A stretch of DNA of 46,897 nt from an uncultured Eubacteriales bacterium (GTDB lineage: Bacteria; Bacillota; Clostridia; Oscillospirales; Acutalibacteraceae): contig OMYO01000013.1 of NCBI GenBank assembly GCA_900315285.1, positions 1-46,897 on the forward strand, in the 5' to 3' direction. The number at the start of each line of letters is the position of its first letter. Within the stretch, counting starts at the first letter, position 1. This document shows positions 33,425 through 40,856 of the stretch, in pieces. Both the position numbers and the translations under genes were made by a program. The notes under the pieces are model-generated. The model ran no database searches, was not told the DNA's origin, and worked only from the letters and a program-made list of their open reading frames with translations.

Positions 33425-34420
33425 TCACTTCCTGGCGGCGCAGATTTTGACCGGGTCTGCCGGCGAGAATCCGCCGTCGTATGCTAGCGCAGTCAAAACA
33501 GCAACTCCGGCTGCATTGTCTGCGGAAAATTCCGGTTTCGCGAAAGCTGCATCAAATTCTTCCGTGAAGTCTGTTCGGATGAGGCTGTTGGACATGACTC
33601 CACCGGAAAACACAATGGGAAGTCCAGGATACTGGGACATAAGGTTCTTTGCCATGGAACGGAGAGACGCCTCAATATATCGAAGACAATATTTCGCAAT
33701 ATCTTCTCGCGGAGTTCCTTTGTCCATTAGAGCATGGCATTGGTTTTCCACACCGGACAAACTGCAGTCCATACCACGTACAGAAGGGTGAATCTGAAAT
33801 TCCTTTTCCGACTGAAGTGCCAGCTTTTCGAGTTCCGGTCCCGCAGGAAATTTCAGTCCAAGCATTAATCCGACGCGGTCAATTGCCATGCCTGCCTTTA
33901 GGTCTGTAGAAGTTCCCACGATATCTGTTTCCAGAGGAGAATGCTTTCCTGCGTGCACGAAAAGCGACTCTGTTGTGCCCCCGGAAACGTGAAAAGCGAG
34001 AAAATCCTGACCAACTAGGGAAAGCTTGTCTGCCGAGTAAAGAGCAGCGGCAACATGGCCCTCCTGGTGAGAGAATGCATAGAACGGAATGCCATTCAAA
34101 TTGGAATAATTACCGGCATTTGCAGTGCCTACCAAAAAACATGGCATATAACTGTCTTTTTGTCTGCGTGGCTGTACCGAGGCGCCAGCTGCAGCAAATT
34201 TAGGGTTTTCAAACTGGGCGGCAGCTTTTTCCATGACGGAATGGACCATTTCTGGAAGCTGTTGGGTGTGATGGAAGACGGCGTCACTCTGGCGAATGCC
34301 CTTCTCCCCTTCCCGAACAGGAAGCAGCCGCTTGCTGTGAAACACGGTGTTGGATTCGAGATGATAGACCGCCGCTGAGGTCGTATAGTTACTGGTATCC
34401 GCGGCGAAAAACAGGTCCAT
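33425..34420 (-). CDS. Peptidase M22 / TsaD-Kae1-like protein
   Basis: 331 residues of the ASKHA/Kae1 fold: AADTSNYTTSAAVY (about 6-19), a metal-type HQEGH (about 117-121), FHVSGGTTES (about 144-153) and FSGGVMSNSLIR (about 269-280). It differs from the universal TsaD, which makes the t6A tRNA modification and has the DTSCDETS start. This shorter paralogue recurs between nusB and xseA in Clostridia, and I cannot assign it a function. It lies two bases from nusB. Confidence 0.8.
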   Translation of the reverse strand: MDLFFAADTSNYTTSAAVYHLESNTVFHSKRLLPVREGEKGIRQSDAVFHHTQQLPEMVHSVMEKAAAQFENPKFAAAGASVQPRRQKDSYMPCFLVGTANAGNYSNLNGIPFYAFSHQEGHVAAALYSADKLSLVGQDFLAFHVSGGTTESLFVHAGKHSPLETDIVGTSTDLKAGMAIDRVGLMLGLKFPAGPELEKLALQSEKEFQIHPSVRGMDCSLSGVENQCHALMDKGTPREDIAKYCLRYIEASLRSMAKNLMSQYPGLPIVFSGGVMSNSLIRTDFTEEFDAAFAKPEFSADNAAGVAVLTALAYDGGFSPADPVKICAARK

Positions 34421-34422
34421 GG

Positions 34423-34827
34423 TCAGCTGTTCTCCTGTTCCCGTGCAATGCTCCCTAGAATGCCGTTTATAAAGGAGCCGTCTTTCTGGGAGGCATATTT
34501 CTTGGCCAGTTCCACAGCCTCGTTGATGGAGACACTGGCTGGAATATCATCAAAATAGAGGATTTCTGCAACGGCAAGGCGCAAAATGGCAAGCGAGACC
34601 TTATTCATGCGTCCAAGGCTCCAGCCCACGGCAAAGCGAGATATTTCCTCGTCTACCGTATTCAGGTTCTCCAGAGTCTTTGCGACAAGTTCCCGGGTGA
34701 AAGGCGTTGCAGTAATGAACTCGGTCTCCTCTGCAAGAGTCATGAGTTCCTCCTCGGGAATTTCCGGGTGGAACACTTTCTCAAACAGAATGATAAATGC
34801 CTGTTCTCTCTCCTGACTGCGATTCAT
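34423..34827 (-). CDS. nusB: Transcription antitermination factor NusB
   Basis: 134 residues, all-helical NusB fold, RNA-binding partner of NusE in rRNA antitermination. The N-terminal MNRSQEREQAFIILFE (1-16) and the late VSINEAVELAKKYASQKDGSFINGILG (in about 100-126) are characteristic. TAGGAGG seven bases before the ATG at 34827 sets the start; the longer frame from 34887 runs through the terminator hairpin and is rejected. Confidence 0.94.
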   Translation of the reverse strand: MNRSQEREQAFIILFEKVFHPEIPEEELMTLAEETEFITATPFTRELVAKTLENLNTVDEEISRFAVGWSLGRMNKVSLAILRLAVAEILYFDDIPASVSINEAVELAKKYASQKDGSFINGILGSIAREQENS

Positions 34828-34842
34828 AGATGTCCTCCTAAC

Positions 34843-34880
34843 AGAAAAGGCCCTCCTGAAGATAGATTCCGGAGAGCCCC
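34843..34880 (-). terminator. Hairpin terminator or attenuator between asp23 and nusB
   Basis: On the minus strand GGCTCTCCGGAA and TTCAGGAGGGCC form 11 of 12 pairs around a six-base loop, then TTTTCTG and directly the nusB ribosome site. It would end asp23 transcripts while letting a fraction through. Confidence 0.7.
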
Positions 34881-34897
34881 TGTGCAATCTTCAAAAT

Positions 34898-35293
34898 TCA
34901 AGGTTCGACCGGTGTGAGGTCCCTGGGGGACACCTCGCCGGAGTCGGTCTTTACGCCGGTCACAGTGACATCCACTCGGGTCACAATGCGTCCGGTCATA
35001 TTCTGGATGGCGGATTTGACCGCCTCCTGAACGTCAGCGGAAACTTCCTGGATTTTTGCGCTGCTGCTTACAACAATGTAAACATGGGTCTTAATATCAT
35101 GATCTGTAATAGTTACAGCGACCTTTTTCAGGTCTTCTGCACCAATTTTAAATGTGGTATACAGGTCTGCCGGCCGGTTTCCGAGGTCTTCCACACCGTC
35201 CACGTCTCTGGCGGCGTTTGCCGCTATTGTGGCAATAACCTCTTCTGAGATGACGAGACCAGAGGTAAATTTCTCACCTTTTCCCGTTTGCAT
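34898..35293 (-). CDS. Asp23/YloU-family protein
   Basis: 131 residues of the alkaline-shock protein 23 family: GLVISEEVIATIAANAA (about 12-28), the DVDGVEDL turn and the VDVTVTGV end (about 107-114). Family members are linked to the cell envelope stress response. AAGGAGG precedes the ATG and a strong promoter stands upstream. It heads the nusB-to-recN gene run. Confidence 0.9.
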   Translation of the reverse strand: MQTGKGEKFTSGLVISEEVIATIAANAARDVDGVEDLGNRPADLYTTFKIGAEDLKKVAVTITDHDIKTHVYIVVSSSAKIQEVSADVQEAVKSAIQNMTGRIVTRVDVTVTGVKTDSGEVSPRDLTPVEP

Positions 35294-35335
35294 GCTTTCC
35301 GGTCCTCCTTTGATCCTAGGAATTTACTTTTGCTT

Positions 35336-35364
35336 ATTTTAGCATAACCCACCAATATTCTCAA
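35336..35364 (-). promoter_or_regulatory. asp23-nusB run promoter
   Basis: On the minus strand TTGAGA (plus 35359-35364) and TAAAAT (plus 35336-35341) stand 17 bases apart, about 45 bases before the asp23 start. Confidence 0.7.
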
Positions 35365-35374
35365 TATTCTGCCC

Positions 35375-35393
35375 TGTTCCCCTTCTGGGAACA
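35375..35393. promoter_or_regulatory. 19-base inverted repeat beside the yfhO promoter
   Basis: TGTTCCC-CTTCT-GGGAACA is a perfect 7-5-7 inverted repeat. It ends one base before the -35 TTGAAT of the plus-strand promoter and lies between two divergent promoters, as an operator would. The binding protein is unknown. Confidence 0.55.
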
Positions 35394-35422
35394 TTGAATC
35401 CGAAACCCGGTTTTGTTATACT
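35394..35422 (+). promoter_or_regulatory. yfhO promoter
   Basis: TTGAAT (35394-35399) and TATACT (35417-35422) are exactly 17 bases apart, about 50 bases upstream of the chosen start. Confidence 0.7.
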
Positions 35423-35470
35423 TCTAGCGTATTTTATTTCGCATTACTTATGTATAGAGAGGTAGGTTCC

Positions 35471-38305
35471 ATGGAATCTGTGAAACCAATGAAACGACCT
35501 GCTGCCAAAAAGCGGAGGGACAACGGCTTTACCCGGCTCTGTCGGAGAAACCGTTTTGTGCTCATTGCTTTCTTTACAGCTATTGTTGTCTCACTCGTGT
35601 TCTGGGTCGTCTATGGCATAAATCCCATAGGCTCCATGTCCGTTATGCGTATGGACATGTACCACCAGTACGGTCCACTACTCAGTGAATATTTTGACCG
35701 TCTTACCGGCGGCGGAAGCCTTGTTTATTCTTGGCAATCCGGTGGCGGCGGGAACTTCCTGGGCAACCTGTTCAACTACTGCTCCAGCCCGCTCTCTTTT
35801 TTGATTTTGCTGTTTGGGCATAAGCATATTCCCCAGGCCATAGCATTTCTTATCATGCTGAAAGGTGCATTTTCAGCAGGAAACTTCACTTACTATCTGA
35901 AAAAGTCTTCCCAGTTCGGCCAGCACAATCTGCTGACAGCCGGTTTTGGACTGCTCTATGCCTTTAGCGGCTACTTTGTTGCCTATTACTGGAATTTTAT
36001 GTGGCTGGATGGCATGATGCTCCTTCCCCTTATCATTTTAGGGCTGGAGCGTCTAGTAGATGATGGCAGGCCTTGGCTCTACACAGCAGCTTTTGCTGTT
36101 CTTCTTGTTGCCTCTTACTACATGGCTTACATGACTGCCATTTTTATGGTTCTCTACTTCCTGGTATATTACATTGGTAAATATCCGGGCGGAGTTATGG
36201 TAAAACAGCCGAAGCTCAATGAAAAAGGAAAAGTTCCTTTCTCGGAGTCCTTGAAGTACTCTCATTTTGTGAGAGCTCTTGGTCGCTGTATTGGCTGGGC
36301 AGTTGTGGCAGGAGCACTTGCTGCTTTCGCATTGCTTCCCACCTATTTTGCACTTAAGAATTGCTCTGCCACTTCCGGAACTTTCCCCGGCGAGACCCAG
36401 ACCTATTTCAATTTCTTTGACTTCCTCGCCAACCATACAGATGCCCTGGATCCCACGATCCGTTCCTCAGAGGAGCCAGTTCTTCCCAACGTCTTCTGTG
36501 GTATTGGCACGGTTATTCTGGCAATCCTTTTCTTCTTTATCAAGTCTATTCCTCTCCGCGAAAAACTTGCTGACGCCGGCATGCTCGTCATGCTCTACTT
36601 CTCGTTCAATGTCAACAAGCTCAACTATATCTGGCACGGATTCCATTTCCCGAACGACCTACCGTATCGTCAGTCCTTCGTCTATGTCTTCTTCCTGCTT
36701 TTGATGGCATTTAAGACGCTCTCCCGTATCCGGGAGCTCCAGGCAAGGGATGTACTTTCTGTGGGAGTAATTACGGCTCTCTTCATTGCTGTAATTGGAA
36801 AAGTCGGACAGAAGAATACGAATACAAGCACACTGACTATCACCATGATATTCATGGCGCTCTACATTCTCTCCTTTGCTCTTCTCACCAACAAAGAATT
36901 CCGCACTAAGACGATTGCATCCGTCATTTTCTGTTGCATGTTTGCTGAAGTCATTATTGCTGACGTGGGCAACTTTGTCGCCACACTTCCGGTGGATGAA
37001 TTCAATGGCGACTACAAGGAAATGAAGGGCGTTGAGCGTTTCATTGACGAATATGATGACTCCGACATGTACCGCATGGAACTTGCCGATAACTTCCGTA
37101 TCATGAACCCGAGCTGGTATGGATACAATGGAATGAGTGAGTTCTCCTCCATGGCCTATGAGAAATCCGCGAATCTCCAGTATGATATGGGTCTTGCCGG
37201 AAACTATATCAATAGCTACGTTTATTCTGAGCAGACTCCTGTCTATAACGCCATGTTCTCTCTAAAATATCTCGTGAATAACGATGAGGAGTCCCTGACT
37301 CTGAATCCGAATTTCTATGAGAAGATAGGTCACTCCCCCCAGTTTGGAGTATACCGAAACCGCTATTGGCTGCCCATGGCATTTGCGGTCAATAATAAGG
37401 TAAAGGACTGGGATTATTACAACAATGACCCAATCGTCAACCAGGAAGATTTCTGGGAGCGTGCTACAGGAGTCAAGGGTGCCTTTGAGAATGATACCAT
37501 TGATGAGGTGACCTTCGAGAACATTACTCCGTTCCCACAGGATATTGAGTCAAACAGCTACACATTCCAGAAGGAAGATCCGAATCTGGACGGCGCATTT
37601 ACCATGACGTTTACGCCGCAGACTTCAAAGAATTATTACCTGTATGTTCATAGTCATCAGATTGATAAGATCACAGTCAGCACAGCGGATGGATCTCTCA
37701 AGAAAAATCAGAGCTGTGCCGATGACGAGGAGTGCATCCTAGACCTTGGTATTCTAAAGGCTGGCGTCCCGGTCAATATCCACTGCCCGGTAACCGAAGA
37801 CGATGGGACCGTTGAAGTTTATCTCGCCTCTCTGAATGGAGCAAAATTCAAGGAAGGCTATGATAAACTGAACGACAGCGGTGCCATGAAGTTCACGGAA
37901 ATGAAGGATACCAAGCTGGAAGGTACTGTAACTGTCGGTGCCAATGAGTTCCTGTACACCTCCATCAACTATGATACCGGCTGGAATGTTTACGTAGATG
38001 GTGAGAAAGTTCCCGAAGACGATATTGTCAAGGTCGGAAATGCCCTGATTGGTGTTCGCATGACTCCGGGTACTCACACCGTCCGTTTCACCTACCATGC
38101 TAAGGGCATGAAGGAAGGCCTGCTTATTACCGCTGTTGCTCTTCTTCTCATTCTCCTGTTCACGGTAATTCTTCCGAAAGATAAGAGGAAACAGCGGAAG
38201 CCAATCCATCTTGTCTATCCGAAACACGTGGAAGAGAAGTACAACGAAGAGGATGAACTCTACGATAAAATGTTTCAGATTAACAATAAGAATGACAACC
38301 AGTAA
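35471..38305 (+). CDS. YfhO-family membrane protein (GT-C glycosyltransferase type)
   Basis: 944 residues. About a dozen or more membrane segments fill the first 530, beginning FVLIAFFTAIVVSLVFWVVYG. The extracellular loop SVMRMDMYHQYGPL near the start holds the acidic residue expected of GT-C enzymes. A large soluble domain (about 540-890) and one last membrane helix (about 893-913) before a charged tail follow. Bacillus YfhO is implicated in adding sugars to teichoic acid. The ATG at 35471 has GAGAGGTAGG upstream; the in-frame ATG at 35450 has none. It stands alone behind its own promoter. Confidence 0.88.
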   Translation: MESVKPMKRPAAKKRRDNGFTRLCRRNRFVLIAFFTAIVVSLVFWVVYGINPIGSMSVMRMDMYHQYGPLLSEYFDRLTGGGSLVYSWQSGGGGNFLGNLFNYCSSPLSFLILLFGHKHIPQAIAFLIMLKGAFSAGNFTYYLKKSSQFGQHNLLTAGFGLLYAFSGYFVAYYWNFMWLDGMMLLPLIILGLERLVDDGRPWLYTAAFAVLLVASYYMAYMTAIFMVLYFLVYYIGKYPGGVMVKQPKLNEKGKVPFSESLKYSHFVRALGRCIGWAVVAGALAAFALLPTYFALKNCSATSGTFPGETQTYFNFFDFLANHTDALDPTIRSSEEPVLPNVFCGIGTVILAILFFFIKSIPLREKLADAGMLVMLYFSFNVNKLNYIWHGFHFPNDLPYRQSFVYVFFLLLMAFKTLSRIRELQARDVLSVGVITALFIAVIGKVGQKNTNTSTLTITMIFMALYILSFALLTNKEFRTKTIASVIFCCMFAEVIIADVGNFVATLPVDEFNGDYKEMKGVERFIDEYDDSDMYRMELADNFRIMNPSWYGYNGMSEFSSMAYEKSANLQYDMGLAGNYINSYVYSEQTPVYNAMFSLKYLVNNDEESLTLNPNFYEKIGHSPQFGVYRNRYWLPMAFAVNNKVKDWDYYNNDPIVNQEDFWERATGVKGAFENDTIDEVTFENITPFPQDIESNSYTFQKEDPNLDGAFTMTFTPQTSKNYYLYVHSHQIDKITVSTADGSLKKNQSCADDEECILDLGILKAGVPVNIHCPVTEDDGTVEVYLASLNGAKFKEGYDKLNDSGAMKFTEMKDTKLEGTVTVGANEFLYTSINYDTGWNVYVDGEKVPEDDIVKVGNALIGVRMTPGTHTVRFTYHAKGMKEGLLITAVALLLILLFTVILPKDKRKQRKPIHLVYPKHVEEKYNEEDELYDKMFQINNKNDNQ

Positions 38306-38323
38306 CCATTGAAAATGACAAAG

Positions 38324-38360
38324 TGCCAGCTGCCGGAAATCCAGCAGCTGGCATTCTCTC
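38324..38360 (+). terminator. Terminator of yfhO
   Basis: A perfect 10-bp stem, TGCCAGCTGC/GCAGCTGGCA (38324-38333, 38344-38353), is followed by TTCTCTC. The U-run is weak. Confidence 0.65.
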
Positions 38361-38401
38361 ATCGGAATATAGGATTTGTTATTGCGAAAGGATAAATTAC
38401 C

Positions 38402-38950
38402 ATGGAACTTCATGAAGGAAGACCAGATAGCATAGAGGGCCGCACTGCCCCGGAAATTCGCACCTATGACACCTTGGACCGGCTTGGTATCCATTATTGG
38501 CAGACAGATCATAAGCAGGCGGCCAACACAATGGAGGATTGTCTCGAGGTAGACTCCATATTAAATGCCACCATCTGCAAAAACCTATTTCTCTGCAACC
38601 GTCAAAAGACAAATTTCTACCTTCTCATGATGCCGGGTGAAAAGAAGTTTCTGACAAAGGAACTCTCCCACCAAATTGGTTCCGCGAGGCTCTCCTTCGC
38701 ACCGGAAGATAAGATGGTGGAATTCCTTGACATCCATCCAGGTGCCGTAAGTGTCATGGGCCTTATGAATGATCAGGACAATCATGTTCAGCTACTGATT
38801 GATGAGGATGTGCTTCAGGGGGAATATCTTGGATGCCACCCATGTGTCAACACCTCAAGCCTAAAAATTCTGACCAAAGATATAACTGATGTATTTCTAC
38901 CGGCCGTGAACCACAGCTATAGAACGGTCCATCTTACCGGAGTTGTTTGA
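38402..38950 (+). CDS. YbaK/ProX-type aminoacyl-tRNA editing protein
   Basis: 182 residues of the YbaK/aminoacyl-tRNA editing fold. ICKNLFLCNRQKTNFYLLMM (about 58-77) is the conserved strand pair of free-standing ProX domains, followed by KKFLTKELSHQIGSARLSFA (about 81-100) and GAVSVMGLMND (about 114-124). Such proteins clear mischarged Ala-tRNA-Pro or similar in trans. AAAGGAT lies about 9 bases before the ATG. The last 17 bases overlap the convergent GNAT gene. Confidence 0.88.
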   Translation: MELHEGRPDSIEGRTAPEIRTYDTLDRLGIHYWQTDHKQAANTMEDCLEVDSILNATICKNLFLCNRQKTNFYLLMMPGEKKFLTKELSHQIGSARLSFAPEDKMVEFLDIHPGAVSVMGLMNDQDNHVQLLIDEDVLQGEYLGCHPCVNTSSLKILTKDITDVFLPAVNHSYRTVHLTGVV

Positions 38951-39380
38951 CCATTGGGATACAGTCAAAATCCCAGCTCTTCACAATTTCTTCGCTGATC
39001 TGCAGGTAACCCAGCTTTTCATAAAACCCGACGGCCTCTACGCGACTCTCTATCTGTATTTTTTGATAGCCAAGTTCCTGGGCCCAAGCCTCTGCTTCTT
39101 TAATAGTTCGTGCTCCTAAGCCGAGTTTTCGATATTCCGGAAGCACCACGACTCTTCCCAGAATTACGGTGCCCACGTCATTCTCATAAAACCGGCAGGT
39201 AGCACAAGGGTATCCGTCATCAGTCAGGACAATATACCGTGTCCCCTCCCCGTCATGCTCATCAAATTCATCCTGAAGAGGGATATGATATTGGCGATTC
39301 ATCCCCTGAATCCGCACCGAGTATGCGCCAGCCCGCTGCCACTCCTCAGTTGCACGAATGACTTCTATCTTCGTAGACAT
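38934..39380 (-). CDS. GNAT-family N-acetyltransferase
   Basis: 148 residues. The acetyl-CoA binding motif A is VVLPEYRKLGLGARTIKEAE (about 78-97), followed by the motif B region KIQIESRVEAVGFYEKLGY (in about 106-124). GGAGGGATAG precedes the ATG. Similar ElaA-like small GNATs have no known substrate. It converges on the editing-protein gene with a 17-base overlap of coding sequence. Confidence 0.9.
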   Translation of the reverse strand: MSTKIEVIRATEEWQRAGAYSVRIQGMNRQYHIPLQDEFDEHDGEGTRYIVLTDDGYPCATCRFYENDVGTVILGRVVVLPEYRKLGLGARTIKEAEAWAQELGYQKIQIESRVEAVGFYEKLGYLQISEEIVKSWDFDCIPMVKQLR

Positions 39381-39455
39381 ATGCGCTATCCCTCCTTATT
39401 GCACCACATTATACCTTATTCGTACAATTCCGTCGAATGGATAAGGGTTTGTTTC

Positions 39456-39484
39456 TTGAAAGCATTTTTCTGAAATGTTATATT
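39456..39484 (+). promoter_or_regulatory. Lipase gene promoter
   Basis: TTGAAA (39456-39461) and TATATT (39479-39484) are 17 bases apart, 35 bases before the chosen start. Confidence 0.65.
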
Positions 39485-39518
39485 GAAAAAGTGGTTTAGA
39501 ACAGTAAGGAGAAATAAT

Positions 39519-40856
39519 ATGGAGAAAAATCGCATACTATCTATTCTGCTGGCACTGGTCTTCACGGTGACCCTTGCGACAACCTCTATTTCTGCTGCCA
39601 GTCAGAACAATTTCCGGGGAAGTCAGTTTCCCACCGTTATGGTCCATGGAATGATGGGCTGGGGCGACTACGAGTCGTTCAACAAGACCGTCGACTATTA
39701 TGGCATGACAAGTGGCAGTATCCGCAAGCATCTTAAAGGCGAGGGTTATCATGACCTCTATGAGGCCTCTGTCGGACCGCTCTCCAGCGGTTGGGACCGT
39801 GCCTGTGAACTCTATGCTCAGCTGACGGGAACCAGAGTAGACTACGGTGCTGCGCATTCTGAGAAGTATGGTCATGCCCGTTACGGAAGAGACTATTCCA
39901 AAAATCCGCTTATTCCGGGTTATAAATGGAATGCCAACAATAAAGTAAATTTGGTCGGACACAGTTTCGGCGCCACCACAATCCGTCTTATGCATGATAT
40001 GCTGGCAGACGGACGGCCGGAAGAGGTACAGGCTGCCAAAAAAGCAGGTACATCGCCCTCCCCTCTTTTCACCGGAGGGAAACGGGACTATGTTTATTCC
40101 ATTACCACCATTTCCGGTACGAATAACGGAACCAGCTACTGTTATGCCTATCCAATTCTCACTCCCGGCTCGGTCCATGTTTATCAGGCCTGGTGTTACA
40201 TGCTCAGTGCCATCGGTGCCAGTGAAGGCATCCACGACTTCCAGCTGGATCAGTTCGGAATTTCTGCCAACGACCGTATGTCTTGGCTGCAGATTTTGAA
40301 TAACACGGATTTCCTGTCCCATAACGATGCCGGTATCTACGATTTTGAAGTTGACCGCGCCATGAAGCTCAACGAAGAGCTGCAGGTACAGCCGAACACG
40401 TTTTACTTCTGCTGCGCCGGAAATGCATCGCAAAAGAAACCCGATGGAACATATGGCCCCATTAATAAAGCTTTCGTTGTACTGAAGCCATTTATTTCCC
40501 GAATGGGAAGCTACCTTGCCACCACGAAGGGCTCATTCCCCGTTGGCTATGGGGAACATCAGACCACGGCTACCGTAACACCTACAGTAATCGATGAAAA
40601 ATGGCTGCCCAATGACGGCTTTGTCAATGTCATTGCCGAGCAGGTCCCATTCCGCCATTCCGGAAGCAAGCTTGTTTATGATCCATCAGAGACCTATTCG
40701 GACTCCACAAGACTCCGCCCGGGACGCTGGTATGTAATGCCTGTCTATACGGGAGATCATCTTGGAACCGTTGGTGGTCTGGGAACAGAGAAGGCTTCCG
40801 AAGTCTTTGCGTATTATGATGACCTGTTCCGTGCTATCTATCGTACGAAAAATTAA
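39519..40856 (+). CDS. Secreted triacylglycerol lipase, staphylococcal/Geobacillus type
   Basis: 445 residues. A signal peptide is plain: a charged start MEKNR, a hydrophobic core of about 15 residues, and an Ala-Ala cleavage site at about residue 26-27. The mature part begins with VMVHGMMGWG (about 39-48), the oxyanion-hole HG segment. VGPLSSGWDRACELYAQL, then VDYGAAHSEKYGHARYGR, are strongly like family I.5/I.6 lipases. The nucleophile elbow is GHSFG with Ser149. AAGGAG eight bases before ATG 39519 fixes the start; the in-frame ATG 12 codons earlier lacks a site. It should hydrolyse lipid esters outside the cell. Confidence 0.9.
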   Translation: MEKNRILSILLALVFTVTLATTSISAASQNNFRGSQFPTVMVHGMMGWGDYESFNKTVDYYGMTSGSIRKHLKGEGYHDLYEASVGPLSSGWDRACELYAQLTGTRVDYGAAHSEKYGHARYGRDYSKNPLIPGYKWNANNKVNLVGHSFGATTIRLMHDMLADGRPEEVQAAKKAGTSPSPLFTGGKRDYVYSITTISGTNNGTSYCYAYPILTPGSVHVYQAWCYMLSAIGASEGIHDFQLDQFGISANDRMSWLQILNNTDFLSHNDAGIYDFEVDRAMKLNEELQVQPNTFYFCCAGNASQKKPDGTYGPINKAFVVLKPFISRMGSYLATTKGSFPVGYGEHQTTATVTPTVIDEKWLPNDGFVNVIAEQVPFRHSGSKLVYDPSETYSDSTRLRPGRWYVMPVYTGDHLGTVGGLGTEKASEVFAYYDDLFRAIYRTKN

